Origin: Neurospora intermedia
Lineage: Eukaryota; Ascomycota; Sordariomycetes; Sordariales; Sordariaceae
Length of the DNA stretch: 64,000 nucleotides
Reading direction: 5' to 3'
NCBI GenBank assembly: GCA_037102815.1
Contig: BTPP01000005.1
Coordinates: 1,426,001-1,490,000, forward strand
In this document: piece after piece, positions 51,976 to 63,414 of the stretch
Position numbering within the stretch: the stretch's first letter is position 1
Layout: each line of letters begins with the position of its first letter
Translations under genes and position numbers: made by a program
Notes under the pieces: model-generated
Database searches by the model: none
Told to the model about the DNA's origin: nothing
The model's input: the letters and a program-made list of their open reading frames with translations, nothing else

Positions 51976-54727
51976 TTAATAATACTCTAAATAACTACCT
52001 CCTTTAAAGCCTTAGGGGCTCTTATTTAAAAGTTTAACGTAGTAATAAATATATAAATACTTCTATATTTCTAATTAAATTTGAATTTTCCCTTCTCCTA
52101 ATTTATAAATAGATTATACTATTAGAACTAAAGAAGCCCTAGGATAATAAAATTCTCAAAGGATAAAATAAAAACGAATAATTCAATTTCTTCCTTATAT
52201 AGTCCAATTTATATAGTAATCCTTACGAAGTCGGTTATATAAGTATTAATATTACTATCGGCCAGCCTTAATAGTCTCAATCAATTAAACTTTATTATAA
52301 ATATTTTATTTCTTTTAATAAATTTAGTATCGATAAAGCCTTTACCCGTATAACCACTATTAACTAAGGCTAGGTATTATACTTTACATTTACTATAAAG
52401 AAGGTAATTTAAAAGGAGGATAGATTTTTCTAGTCTAGCTATTACTAAATTAATAAATAATAATTCCAATACTTTATTTCCCTAGTCCCAATACAACTCC
52501 CTATCTATAAAATCCCTATTATACTTATTTAAATATCCCTCCATTTCCAAATCCTTACTCTTCTTCTCTTTTCCTCGTAGTAGCAGCCTCCGTTTACAAT
52601 TTAGCGTAGAGGCTCGGTATTTCCCAATTTATTAACTTCTTTTATAACTTCAGCTTCAATACTAGTAATATTAATAATATTAAAATTATTAATATTATTA
52701 TTATAACCGTTTTAATTAACTTTCTTCTTCTTAATACTTTCTAAGATAGAATTAAACCTTATACCTTCAATACCTCCTTTACCATCTCTAATATCGACGA
52801 AGTTCTAATACTTCTTCTAATTATAACCAACCTTACCGTACTATTGGTATTTACTTAGCTCTTAACGCTTTTTCTATAGAATTTAGGGTACTAAACGCTT
52901 ATTAATAATTTTAAACTTATTTAAATTTATAAAATTACCTCCTTAAAATATAATTTTATTCTTAAAGCTAGCTCCCTTACTACTACTAATATTATTACTA
53001 CCCGAGCCGCTACCGGAGGATAAATTAGACATCTTTTTTTAAAAAGCTTCTTCCTTCTAACGTTTAATTAACTTACTAAATAGCGTAAACTATCTTTAAA
53101 AATCTTCGCTACTTAGAACGTTAAATTAGTAGGTTACTAAAGTTTTAAATTAGTCTATAATTTTCTAACGAAGTAGGAATACACGTATAGCATCGCCTAT
53201 ACTATAATAATCGGCGTTTAGAACAAACTTATTAACGAAGTCCTAAAACAATAATTTTATTTAAAGCTTCTATAAAATATAGTCGGCTTCTACCTTTATA
53301 TCTATAGTATTATACCGGCTATCGAAGTACTTAATTAATTCCTTAACCGTCTTCTACTTTTATAATTCAGGGTATTTATTAACGAGAATCGTTTATATAT
53401 CCAGTTCAATAATAAATATAAGGGTTTTACCTAAATATACGAAGATATATATAAATTTATTACATTTAATAGGGAAGTACTATCTATTATAGGCCCAATA
53501 TAAACGAATCTTAGTACGCTAAATAATATAAGTAGTATTATAATCCTTAAAGTTCGAACTAGAAGTATCGAATACCTTTAAATCGGTTAATATATAATAA
53601 CGCATTCTATTAATAGGTTTAATATAGCCGGTACTAATAGAAAATCTACCGCTACCGCTATTTCCGCCGCCTATACCGCCGCTACTAATACCTCCGCCGC
53701 CGAATCTTCTACTACTATTACTATCTAAATTACTTAGGTTACTAGCGTTCAAATCCTTAATTATAATATTAGGACTATTATTAACCGTTTCGAATATAAT
53801 AATTTTATTTTATAATAAATATATTTAAATTTTAAGGATAGCGTTATTATTAAAAAGCTTTAATATTTCAACGTTATATTTAACGTAGAGTACCTCTTTA
53901 ACTTTAAATTCCTTAAACTAACCTTCGGCTTCGGTTCTCTAATAAATAATATTATTTTAAAAATCCTTCTACGCTTAAATATAAACCTATTTATTAGCCT
54001 CCTTACAAAGTATCTCCTAATAATAGTTAGCGCAGATTATATTAAAAGCCTTTATAATAATATTAATAATAACACTAAAAATTAGGAGTAGAGCAATATT
54101 AGAAGTATATTAGTAGAAAATAATAGGGTATACATTAATTAATTTATTAGTTTAAAGCCTATTATAAAAGTAAGCCCAAATAATACTATAATTATTATTA
54201 TTACTATAGAGACGTAGAATTAGCATCGCTATTTTGTTATTAATAATCCTTCCTTCAAGGTCGGTATAAAGTAGGATTCTTATTCCTAGGAATACGAAGT
54301 CCGGGCTATAGAAGTTAAAACCCAGTAAATAATTAGGGGGGGAGGCCTACGAGCCTTACTTAGTAAGGATAGAGTAATTATTAGTTATACTATAATTGAA
54401 TACCGTTATTTAATCGACGATAAGGGCCTTACTTAGGAAGCTAAAATTATAAATACTTACAACCAAAAATTCGGTCTCTACATTAGCGTAATTAATAATA
54501 ACCGACTTAATATCGTTATCGTCTTTAAGGTAATTAAAATAACCATAACCGTTAATTATTATAATTAAATTTATTTAGTAGCTATAATAACTATCGAAAC
54601 TATTTATAGTTCTTCCTTCGTCTTATAAAGGTTAAACATTAGGATTAATTAATTAATTACTAACCCTCTAATTGCAATAATAGTTACTTTATTATATATA
54701 CGTAGCGTAATTAAAAGTATAATAAAC

Positions 54728-54960
54728 TATTATAGGGCAAGGGTACCGTTAGAAGTAAATTACAATATTCGTTATTGTACGAAGGAAGTAAGAGGAGAGT
54801 ATACGCTAGCTTAGGCTTATAGGTAGGGTTATATAGCCCGGTAGAGTAGGTTATACAAAGCCTCAATACCCAGGCCGGCACTAGTACTATAGTAAAGCAC
54901 AGAGCACGTAATCTACTGTGCCGTAGCCTAGCACAGGGCATATAATCTAGCCCTATAATA
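54728..54960 (-). repeat. outer element LTR (5' LTR in its own orientation)
   Basis: 233 bp, paired with 35,696-35,928. The right, outward-facing end is the less mutated end. Confidence 0.9.
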
Positions 54961-54965
54961 ATATA
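54961..54965. repeat. target-site duplication ATATA (right copy)
   Basis: Matches 35,691-35,695; it lies in an AT repeat, so support is moderate. Confidence 0.6.
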
Positions 54966-55850
54966 TATATTTAAGGAGCTATTACTTAGACCCGTACGTT
55001 TATATAATAGCTATAGGATCTATCTTATAACCCTATTTATTATAAGTCCGAATAGGTTTAACCGTTCCCGGCTACGTTCGTTACCATTGTAGAAGAAGAC
55101 TTTCTAGCCCGGATTTACTTTACTTCCCTTTTTATTACTATACTTATAAATAATACTATCTTTATTAATAGGGTTATTCTTTATACCTATAACAACTCTA
55201 TTAGGGAAGTAAATAAGTAGATTCTATTTTATATATAGGGCGAGAATATAGATTACGGTTTTATAAATTCTATTAATATATTAGAAGACGATACTCGGGA
55301 CTTACAATTTATATTAGAGTATTTATAAGCTTTGGATTTTCTAAGTTACCCTCCCAGTAAGTTAATTTTAAAGAAGGGTATACCTATTTTACTCTTACAC
55401 AATTTATACCCCGAGAGTAGTATATATAATAATACTAGATTAGTAATTATTAGATTAGGTAAGTATATAATCAAAGGAAAGATTTTAGGTAGTTCCTTTA
55501 CAGGCGAGTTACGGATAATTCTTCGTATTTCGTTGGTAACGGATAAAGAATAGGCTTTTCGGTTAAAACGTATACAATTTCCAGTACAACTTTACTTCTC
55601 TATAACTATTAATAAGAATTAAAGATAGTCCTTTTACTATATTAATATTAATTTACGGAATTATATCTTTAGTTACGGGCAGTTTTACGTAGCTATAAGT
55701 AAGGTTATTATATTGTAGAATGTTTTTATACTTTTACAGAGGATTAAACGGAAGGAGGATAGACTTTTATATAATATAGTTTAGCCGGAAGTATTAGTTT
55801 AAAACTAGTATACGTTATACTTTCTATCTTTTCTTACTCTTATACTCTAC
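54961..55850 (+). mobile_element. Helitron, right part: helicase C-terminal region
   Basis: The plus strand reads as the end of a Helitron Pif1-like helicase: DDTRDLQFILEYL, then ALDFLSYPPSKLILKKG and IPILLLHNLYPES (55,332 on, in a 73-codon open stretch), TRLVIIRLGKYIIKGKILG, RIQFPVQLYFSITINKN and FSYGQFYVAISKV near 55,680. It continues the protein begun at 33.3-35.7 kb on the same strand. The middle of the helicase, which should follow Walker B, is not recognisable; the first ~200 bp after the junction do not read as the family. A Helitron 3' hairpin and CTRR end were not identified. Confidence 0.88.
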
Positions 55851-57420
55851 CTATACCCTCCTTACTTCTTATTTTATATCTATACCTATACCTATTCTTA
55901 CCTTATACCTAGTATTATATAATTTTTTATTATTACCTATATATATATTCTTATATTCTTATATAAATATTTAAATATATATATTACGTTTGTAGATATT
56001 ATAGGGAGGGGAAGTAAATAATTAAAATAAAATTAAAAAGATCCGACTAATTAATTATAAATTACGTAAATATTATAAACTAATATTAAAAATTTATTAA
56101 ACTATTTAATTAAAACCGCTCTTACTTTTTCTTTTCGTTTACTACTACTCTATATATAGTAGATATAGCCGCAAACTAATTAACTATACGCTCTAATTCT
56201 AAATTTAGTATATTTAGGATTGTAGGGAGGTTGGACGGGGGGGCGGCCAGGGCCGAGAAAATATTACAGGGAGCGTTATTATAGTAAAAATATATATTAA
56301 TTATATTCTAAATAATAAAAGGGTAGTATATATACGCAATTAAAGCTATATTTTGGAAATAGTTAAGGTAGAATTAGCCTTATAGCTAGCTTCCGATTTG
56401 GCTATCTTTATATACCTTCTTTAGTACGGTAGGGGATTCTATAAATTCAATATTCCGTTTATTACGAGTACGAATAATAGTATTTACAATAGTAGACGGA
56501 ATATATATATCGTTTATAATCTATCCCTTATAATTTAAATATTAAATACCGCCCGTATTTAGGTAGTAATTATTATATATACCCTTCAAAATGCTAGGTA
56601 CTGAATAATAAACTTTAAAAATACTATAATTAATATAAGTAATACAATTAATAATATTATTTACTACCAAAAGGAATTATACTTCTATATACGTAGGCCG
56701 AAAATTATTAAATTTCTTCTTCTAAGTATTATTATTTACGTTAGCTTTAAATTTAATATTGCGGAGGGGCTACGGAATTGTTAGTTAGTAAAAATAAATA
56801 CCGAAAGGAAATGAAATTGTAAAGAAAAAAAAATTTACGGGTATAACTACTAGTTTCTTATAAGTACCGGACAATTTTATATCCTTAAACTTCTTTATAA
56901 ATTATTCTAAGAAATTTTTACTATTGAATTAAACGTTAATTAGTTTAGTATTTGTAAGAGCTTCAATATATTCGAAGCCGGTTTAAGTATTTATATTTTC
57001 AATACTATTATTATTCTTTTTAGACTCTTTAAAGTCTATAATAGAATCCGCAATAAGGGTTATAATAAGGGCCGTAATAAGCTGCTCTTTAGTAGTTTCG
57101 GGGACCGTAGTATTTTTAATATTAATCGTTTGAAGGGTAGTTACAATTTTAGACTTAGCTACTCTAGTACGCTTATTACTACCAATTATTATTAATAATA
57201 AAGTAAAAGGGGTCTAAAAGTAATATTAGTAATATTAAAAAAAATATACGCGCATTTGTATAGGGTACTTACTAAATTAATTAAATTATTATATACGTAC
57301 GAAAATAGATTAGTAGGAGCGTATAGAGCGGTGTATAAGGATTGGGGTAGTAGTTAAGGTAGTAGTTATAGTGAGAAAGGTAGGGATTTGAAATGTAGGA
57401 TAGGATATTTTCGTTTGTGT
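55850..57420. other. AT-rich RIP-like DNA of unknown origin, right edge of the block
   Basis: TpA-rich sequence with short readable stretches on the minus strand (about 56.3-57.2 kb) that match no family I recognise. It holds one G-rich island at about 56,221-56,258. Composition returns to normal at about 57,400-57,480. Confidence 0.5.
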
Positions 57421-57422
57421 AA

Positions 57423-57509
57423 ATCCAGCTGTGTACGGGCTACAACCTAGAATCCAACTATATACGGGCCGCAACCCAGTATCCAGCCTTGCACGGGCCA
57501 GGGAAGGGT
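57423..57509. repeat. 29-bp tandem repeat, three diverged copies
   Basis: Copies at 57,423-57,451, 57,452-57,480 and 57,481-57,509 share ATCCA-[AG]CT and TACGGGC/CACGGGC cores. The array marks the passage from the AT-rich block to ordinary DNA. The third copy is the most G+C-rich and the least complete at its end. Confidence 0.8.
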
Positions 57510-57944
57510 CGCAGCTCTGCTGCCCCGAACACTATATCTTCATATAATCGCTATGTTTCAATCATCAACCCTAACCCAGAGCCAGCATCAACCAACTCTT
57601 CGAACAACAGCCTACCTTGCGTCGGTTCACTGACACTTGTCTATAAAATCCATGATTGCCCCTTTGGCCACCATAACAATGCAGTTTAGGCCAGTTTCCT
57701 CTACTCCAATTATGCTCGGTAACGCAAAGGAAAGACCCAGCGAAATCGCAATACCTGTGCAGTCTCCGTAACCATTCCATGACCCTTGCTGTCTCATATT
57801 GTCTGCGCTTTAGACCAGTTGTGAAGTTCCGAAAAGTCTCAAACCATACCATCCCATCGTAATGCGTCATCTTGTTTCGTTCCATCATCATTCAAATGCT
57901 ATGTTTCCATTCCATGGGGTATGCCACTCGTCAGGTCTGGACGC
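57510..57944. other. 3' flank of the CTL gene
   Basis: Ordinary-composition DNA after the CTL stop codon (minus strand). It likely carries the 3' untranslated region. A 106-codon minus-strand frame here matches no family. Confidence 0.5.
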
Positions 57945-60326
57945 CTAGTAAACCTCGCGGCGGTCCTCTTCATCTCTGCCCCTACCGTAGGATCCATTGA
58001 AAGAACCAAAGAGCTGCGCGGCCTCCATACAGTAACCGCCTGAAGCCATTCCCCTTTCGCTGCCATAGCAGATGACAACGGCATCGACGATACCGCTCAG
58101 GATACCTTCCATTGCGCCCAGGATGCCCCATCCGATAAAGCTGGCAACCATACCCACAACATAGGCGTACGCGCTCCCCTTGAGTCCCAGAGTTCCATCG
58201 GGTCGTTCAACCGTCAGCTGTCGAGCCGTCATGACCCAACCTGCAAAGCCGAGTGCGGTAGCCATTATAAACCGCGTAGCATGCAAGATAAGCTTTGCTA
58301 GCCGATATGGCAGGAGTGGGGAGTTGTGAGTGTCGGATCGTAGAGCGACTGGCGTGAGCGTCGTGGTGGGTCGCTGAGGGGCAAGGAAATCCATCCGGCT
58401 AAGGCCTCGAGAAGCAACCGCGAGGGACTCGGAATGGATGGCGGCATACGTGAGAGTCAACGGGTTCGTAAGAGCTGCGATCGGTGTAGGAACGAACGAG
58501 TAAACAATCATACTGAGAATGTTTGCAGCGCGAGAGGGTAATATGAGAAGGGGCAGGCGGATGGCTAGTGCTATCAGTGTCGACATGCTGATAGTGCCAA
58601 AGATGGTGCTGAGAGCGTGGCCCAGGGCGGCAGAGACGACGTCCTTGGATGATGCTGCTGGGACCGCGTTGCGATGAAAATACCATTGCGATACCGTTGC
58701 CGCCGTCGTGGCTCGCTGGATGCCGGAGAGAATCGACAAGGTCCAGATGTACATCAGAACAAAGTAGATGCCTAGCCACCAGCTGGACGCACTGATGATA
58801 AAGCGCGATAGGTAGCTGGAGAAACTCCCGCCCAGGAAGACTCTCGTAAACATGAGTAACCAGACCCAGGTCCAGAGCACTACCGTGGCCAGGCATCCTA
58901 CACCAACCAACATCAAAGGCGAGTTTGCCGCAAGAATACGACTCGAGAACTCCAGAATATGGATGGCTGACCGGATCGCAAGACGGCCCTTGAAGACCAT
59001 GTATATCCAGATCACGGCCGCAGCAGCTGGGACAGTGGAAGCCCACCTCATAACGGTATCCTGCGCTCGGGTACTTCCGCTCGTTGAGCGAAAACTCAAG
59101 ATCAAGGGATACAGGGAGAAGGCGGTCATGATAATCGGCACGGACACCAAGATCAAGTAAACCAGTGGCCTGATGTACGCCCGCAGAGTTGCCAACCACA
59201 CAAATGCGACAATCATTGAAACCAATGTGTCGACAGCTAGTAGGTTGAAAGACTTGGTTATGGTGTTGTAAATGGTGTCGCCGAGTGGCCGCTTCCCGCT
59301 TGTGTGAAGGTAAACCAGCACAAATGTCGCAAACAAGGAAGCCAAAGCAATCAAGAATATGTAAGCGAAGAATGGATCGTGGACAAATATTTCCCCATCC
59401 GCAACCGGTTGTGCTGGTGTTAGCCCGGCATCTGGTGGCAATCCACCCTCGAACGACCTTCGCGACTCGTGCAACAGACCGGCCTCCGAATCCTGGACCG
59501 AACTTCTCCTGGTCGAGTATCTCTGCGTTGCCGGCCGTGACTTGAACTTTTGGAAAGCCGGTGGTGAGCTGCCCATAGAAGCCTCACCCAACAGATCCTC
59601 TGGCGGGTCATCATCATCCTCGGCAATAGTTGACTGCAGTCCAACGTCTTCCATGGCCCCCTTAGAGCTGTCATCCTCATCCGAGCCTTGGCGTTTGTGC
59701 TTCCCAAATAACTTGCTCCCTCCTTGTCGGCGATCGTGTTCACGCTTGGACAGACTTGTAGAGTCGTTCCAACTGCTTCTGATACCGTGGAGGCGAGTTC
59801 CGAGTGCGTCTTGATATCCCCGACTCCTCTCTAGCGAAGCACTCCCATCATCCTCGGCTTCGGTGCTATCTTCCAACCGGGCGGCAGGTATCACGCGACG
59901 GGAGCGTTGCAGTGCAAACAGATCTGCAGCCTCCCGGTCTCTCTCCTCCTCGTCCTCCTCCTCTTGCTCAACAGCGGCTTGGAAAAGCGGCGCATCCTGG
60001 GCGTATCGAGACCCAAATCCGGCAAGGGTACCAAAGCGAGAGCCAGTCGGTTGATAAGGGTTGCCTGTGGCGCCTCTGTAGTAGGAGCGCCCACTCAGTC
60101 CTCTGCCTCTGCCGGTCCAGCCCCCTGGTTGGCGAGACGAAGGCCGGTCGTTGTTATCTTGACCGGCAAAGCTGGACAACCGTGACTGTGACTGGGAGAG
60201 GAACTTTGACGCATCTGGTATCGCCAGTTAGTCAGTATGAAAAACGGTTGGACGCTGGGGGGTAGATATCAATTAATGAGAAAGGTCGGGGAGGTGGACA
60301 TAGATATACGCACATTCTGAGAACAT
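57945..60326 (-). CDS. choline-transporter-like (SLC44/CTL, Pns1/Ctl1-type) membrane protein
   Basis: Two exons, 60326-60314 and 60214-57945, with a 99-nt intron (GTGCGT donor, CTAAC branch, CCAG acceptor), give 760 aa starting MFSEYASKFLSQSQSRLSSF. The 13-nt first exon is needed: the downstream frame has no ATG near its beginning. The first ~260 residues are hydrophilic, Arg/Ser/acid-rich and probably cytosolic. From about 275 on there are some ten hydrophobic segments (for example FFAYIFLIALASLFATFVLVYL and IYFVLMYIWTLSILSGIQ), and the C-terminal half carries the SLC44 signature region, with GGYCMEAAQLF near the end. Family members are plasma- or internal-membrane proteins; choline transport is shown for some animal members and is doubtful for yeast Pns1, while S. 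pombe Ctl1 has a role in autophagy. The substrate here is unknown. Confidence 0.9.
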
Positions 60327-62511
60327 GGCGGTCTATCCCACGCCCCCAAAAGCTGTTTCAAGAAAATTGTTACAACTCCAGTGGGCTCGTCGGGAATGGT
60401 GCCTCGTGGTGTTAGTCGGCGGTGTGGGACCACGGCGGATAATGCGTAGCTGATGACGGCAGACGAACGCAGACGGGATGCCAGCGGTGGTCGGAGCGAT
60501 GTGGCCAAGTTGGAGATGTCGATGTAAGGATAATTCCAGCTTGTGTTTTCTCGAGAATTGGGAAAGGTGCTACTTGGTATGCGACGGCCTGAAGTCTGTC
60601 AGACAGGATGACTCTGTTATGCTAACAAGACGCTTATACAGCCAGAGCCTGATCGATGGAGGGGGTTTCAGAGCGACGGAGGAGTTTGGCACTTCAGGCT
60701 TCTGCCTCATGTAAAGAAAGGATGAACAAGGCGGCCCAAGGCAACGAGAATTAACTGGATAGTCCCAAAAACATGGGCGCCATGTGCATCAGTCAGTGCA
60801 TAGAGATATACGAGAGCGAACCAGAAAGAGGATGAAAAGGCCGAAAACAAAACAAGGGAATCTAGATGGCTGTTGATAAGATCCGGACGGAGTCTTCCTT
60901 AGGTAGGGTAGGGTACGGGTGTACAAGAAACAGGCAGACAAGGGATCGGGTGTCCACTGTGTAACAACTACTTGACACCAAGTGGGCTGGCGACTGACCG
61001 CCCACACTGCAGCACGCGACAAACCTGGCTGGCTAAGTATCCACTAGGTAGGCTGGGAGCCTGAGGTCCAGTCCGCCTGCCGTGATCAACGGGCAAACCA
61101 CCCGACACCAACAACCGGGCAGTCACCAGCCAACCAACCCTCACATCTCTGACCTTTCAGTTACCACCTCTGATCCTCGCTACGCCTATACTACACAAGT
61201 ACAATACACTACATGCAGGATAGGAACCTTGATGGGTAGAGGTACATCATAATATATAGTGTAGAGGACGGGACAGACGGGCAGCTTGGACATTCGGTGG
61301 TGCCTGCCGGATGTTTGCTCCTTTAGGTACACTAAGTAGAAACACGACATTGGCTTTCATCAAATCAATCATGCCGTGATTCAGTTTTTCTTCGGCAGTC
61401 AGAGACTGTCAGAGTGCACAACAGCCACACCGGGAGATAGCACAAAGTAATAGAGGAAACTAAAAGGCTTTGCTTGTGCGAACACGTAACGAACTCACCT
61501 GCCGGCCCCTTGTGAGGACTGAGGCATTCACCCTTTGTCTAGACTTCCTTAACTCAAAAAGGATGATGCCCCATGACATCGTCTTCTGAACGGGAATGTG
61601 AAGACGTCTGTTATCGTTCACTTCTCGTTGCGTCACTGCCTGATATGTACCCGATGCCACCGCGAGCCCAGACCAGGTGATCCACTGTAAGCGGCCGTCG
61701 CCCATTGGCTGGATCCTTCCGTCCCTAACGAGACTGGAGCTACGTACAAGCTTTCTCCCCGTGGGTGTGAGGTGTCAGGGTGCCCGCCATTCAGCCTTCA
61801 TCCAGTCGTTCACGCAGCCAGGTTCCTGCAGCGAACCTCTTTCACAAGTATCCCGTCGTTCTAGGCGTCCATCCTCCACCGCAATCCAACATCATCGAAA
61901 TCGGCCGAAAGGCAAAATCCAGCTATATCAGTTGTCAATTCGCGACGAGTCAACATCCATCATCTCTTCCGAGTCCAGTCCTCATCGATACTCTGAACGA
62001 CGTCCAACCAGCGAGCCAAAAGTCCGATCATCATCTCCTCCTGCGTTGCATTGTCGTCAGGAACGGTGTGAGAATCACATTCCCAACAGGAGCAAGATTC
62101 TTCAGTCCAGCCTCGGCGGCACTTGGCCATATATATCATCATCGATCAACCAAGCAGTCAAACTAGTCTCCCAAGAGACACCGTCCAAGCCGCCGACTCT
62201 TGAATACAACAGGGAACCAGATCCACTGCCTATCTCGGGATAGCTCTGCAGTCTATCACCTCGCCTGATCTCCTGACGAGTGAACCCCTTGCAAACTCCC
62301 GCTCGGTTACCCATAACCCAGTCCCCCGCAACTCGAAACGATAAACACCAAGCAAGGCCCAGGCCATCCGTCATTGAGAAGCATCCATACTCATCCCGAC
62401 AATATCTGGAGGTTCTTCCTCCCCCATCATTATTAACAAAATACTACCAATATCCATTCAACACCCCATCAACCGAATCGGCAAGAGGATATTCCACAAT
62501 CACAGCCCACC
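60327..62511. promoter_or_regulatory. divergent CTL / Rab promoter region
   Basis: 2.2 kb between divergent starts. Plus-strand frames of up to 188 codons at 61.7-62.2 kb are composition-driven and not conserved-looking; the last part is the CT/CA-rich leader of the Rab gene. One exact TAGTGTAG occurs at 61,257-61,264 with near-copies at 61,206 and 61,328. Confidence 0.5.
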
Positions 62512-63414
62512 ATGTCGTCCTCACTACCCTGGGACTATATCGCAAAGCTAGTATGCATCGGCGACTCAGGCTGCGGTAAATCCTCGCTCACCATCCGCCT
62601 CTGCGAAGGCCGCTTCGTCACCCACCACGACGTGACCATTGGCGTCGAATTCGGCTCACGCATCGTCCCCGTCGGTCCTCCTCACAGCAACCTCGATTCC
62701 CAACAATTACAACAACAACAACAACCATCCTCCACAACCGCCTTCACCTCAGATCCCACAACAACAACAATACCAAACACTACAACCTCCTCCTCCTCCT
62801 CCGGGGGCCTCCCCCCACCCCCAATAGCCGCCAAGCCCTCCTCCTCTTCTTCTTCAGCATCCGACCCCCCTGTCCCGCAAAAACACATGAAGCTCTCCCT
62901 CTGGGACACGGCCGGCCAAGAAACCTACAAATCCGTCACGCGCTCCTACTTCCGCGGCGCCTCGGGCGCCCTCCTCGTCTTCGACCTCTCGCGCAAGCAA
63001 ACCTTTGAGCACGTAACCGACTGGCTGAACGACCTTCGCGCCATTGCCGAGCCGGACATTGTGGTGATCTTGGTCGGCAACAAGGCCGATCTTACCGAAG
63101 CAAACGACGAAAACGAGGGAGAAAACAACAAGCGAGAAGTAACGAGGAAAGAAGCGGAAGAGTGGGCCAGGAGGAATGGAGTGCTCGAGTACGTGGAGAC
63201 GAGCGCCAAGAGCGGGGAGAACGTCGAGAAGGCGTTTATGAGGGTGGCCGAGAGGATTTACCAGAATATTCAGGCGGGAAAGTACGATTTGAATGATAGA
63301 CGGTCGGGGGTAAAGGGGCCTAGTGCTGGGTTAGGTGGAGGCGGCGCAGGAGGGGGAGGGACGCATGTCAAGTTGACGGGGGATAAGGCGGGCGGTTATG
63401 GAGGGTGTTGTTGA
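62512..63414 (+). CDS. Rab4/Rab14-type small GTPase with a long insert between the switches
   Basis: A single exon of 300 aa, starting in a strong context (CCCACCATGTCG). GTPase motifs in order: P-loop GDSGCGKS (17-24), switch I VTIGVEFGSR (41-50, Thr42), WDTAGQE (131-137), NKAD (190-193) and ETSAK (229-233). The tail is Gly-rich and ends in Cys-Cys (299-300), the usual double geranylgeranylation site. VEFGSRIV and the RSYFRGASGALLVFDLS / PDIVVILVGNKADL segments fit the Rab4/Rab14/Rab2 group, so a role in endosome recycling or Golgi-endosome traffic is likely (inference). The odd point is length: Rabs have about 200-220 residues. Here about 70 residues rich in Gln, Thr, Ser and Pro (about 54-125) sit between beta-2 and beta-3. 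The insert is in frame, has no stop and shows no convincing splice sites. Confidence 0.92.
   Translation: MSSSLPWDYIAKLVCIGDSGCGKSSLTIRLCEGRFVTHHDVTIGVEFGSRIVPVGPPHSNLDSQQLQQQQQPSSTTAFTSDPTTTTIPNTTTSSSSSGGLPPPPIAAKPSSSSSSASDPPVPQKHMKLSLWDTAGQETYKSVTRSYFRGASGALLVFDLSRKQTFEHVTDWLNDLRAIAEPDIVVILVGNKADLTEANDENEGENNKREVTRKEAEEWARRNGVLEYVETSAKSGENVEKAFMRVAERIYQNIQAGKYDLNDRRSGVKGPSAGLGGGGAGGGGTHVKLTGDKAGGYGGCC

Larger units (their letters stand above)
35696..54960 (-). mobile_element. outer Ty3/gypsy-type LTR retrotransposon fossil (minus strand), split by an inner element
   Basis: Bounded by two 233-bp LTRs (35,696-35,928 and 54,728-54,960) of equal length that I align without gaps. Leaving out the nested element, it is about 8.0 kb. 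On the minus strand a gag-like region lies around 52.6-54.6 kb. A pol region with a reverse-transcriptase core (V-Y-L-D...ILIYS-type site near 50.55 kb) lies around 48.1-52.5 kb, and the 3' end lies at 35.93-36.80 kb, beyond the insertion. It is thoroughly broken by RIP, with many tens of interruptions. LTR divergence cannot serve as a clock because RIP can act in a single sexual cycle. It is younger than the Helitron it entered and older than the element inside it. Confidence 0.88.

Noticed and set aside
53519-53752. 77-codon Gly/Ser-rich minus-strand frame as a host gene
   Set aside because: It lies inside the outer LTR element's gag-like region, on the element's coding strand, so it is part of that fossil.
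61677-62243. 188-codon plus-strand frame upstream of the Rab gene
   Set aside because: No family resemblance and lies in the divergent promoter/leader region; Ser/Pro/Arg bias is due to local composition.
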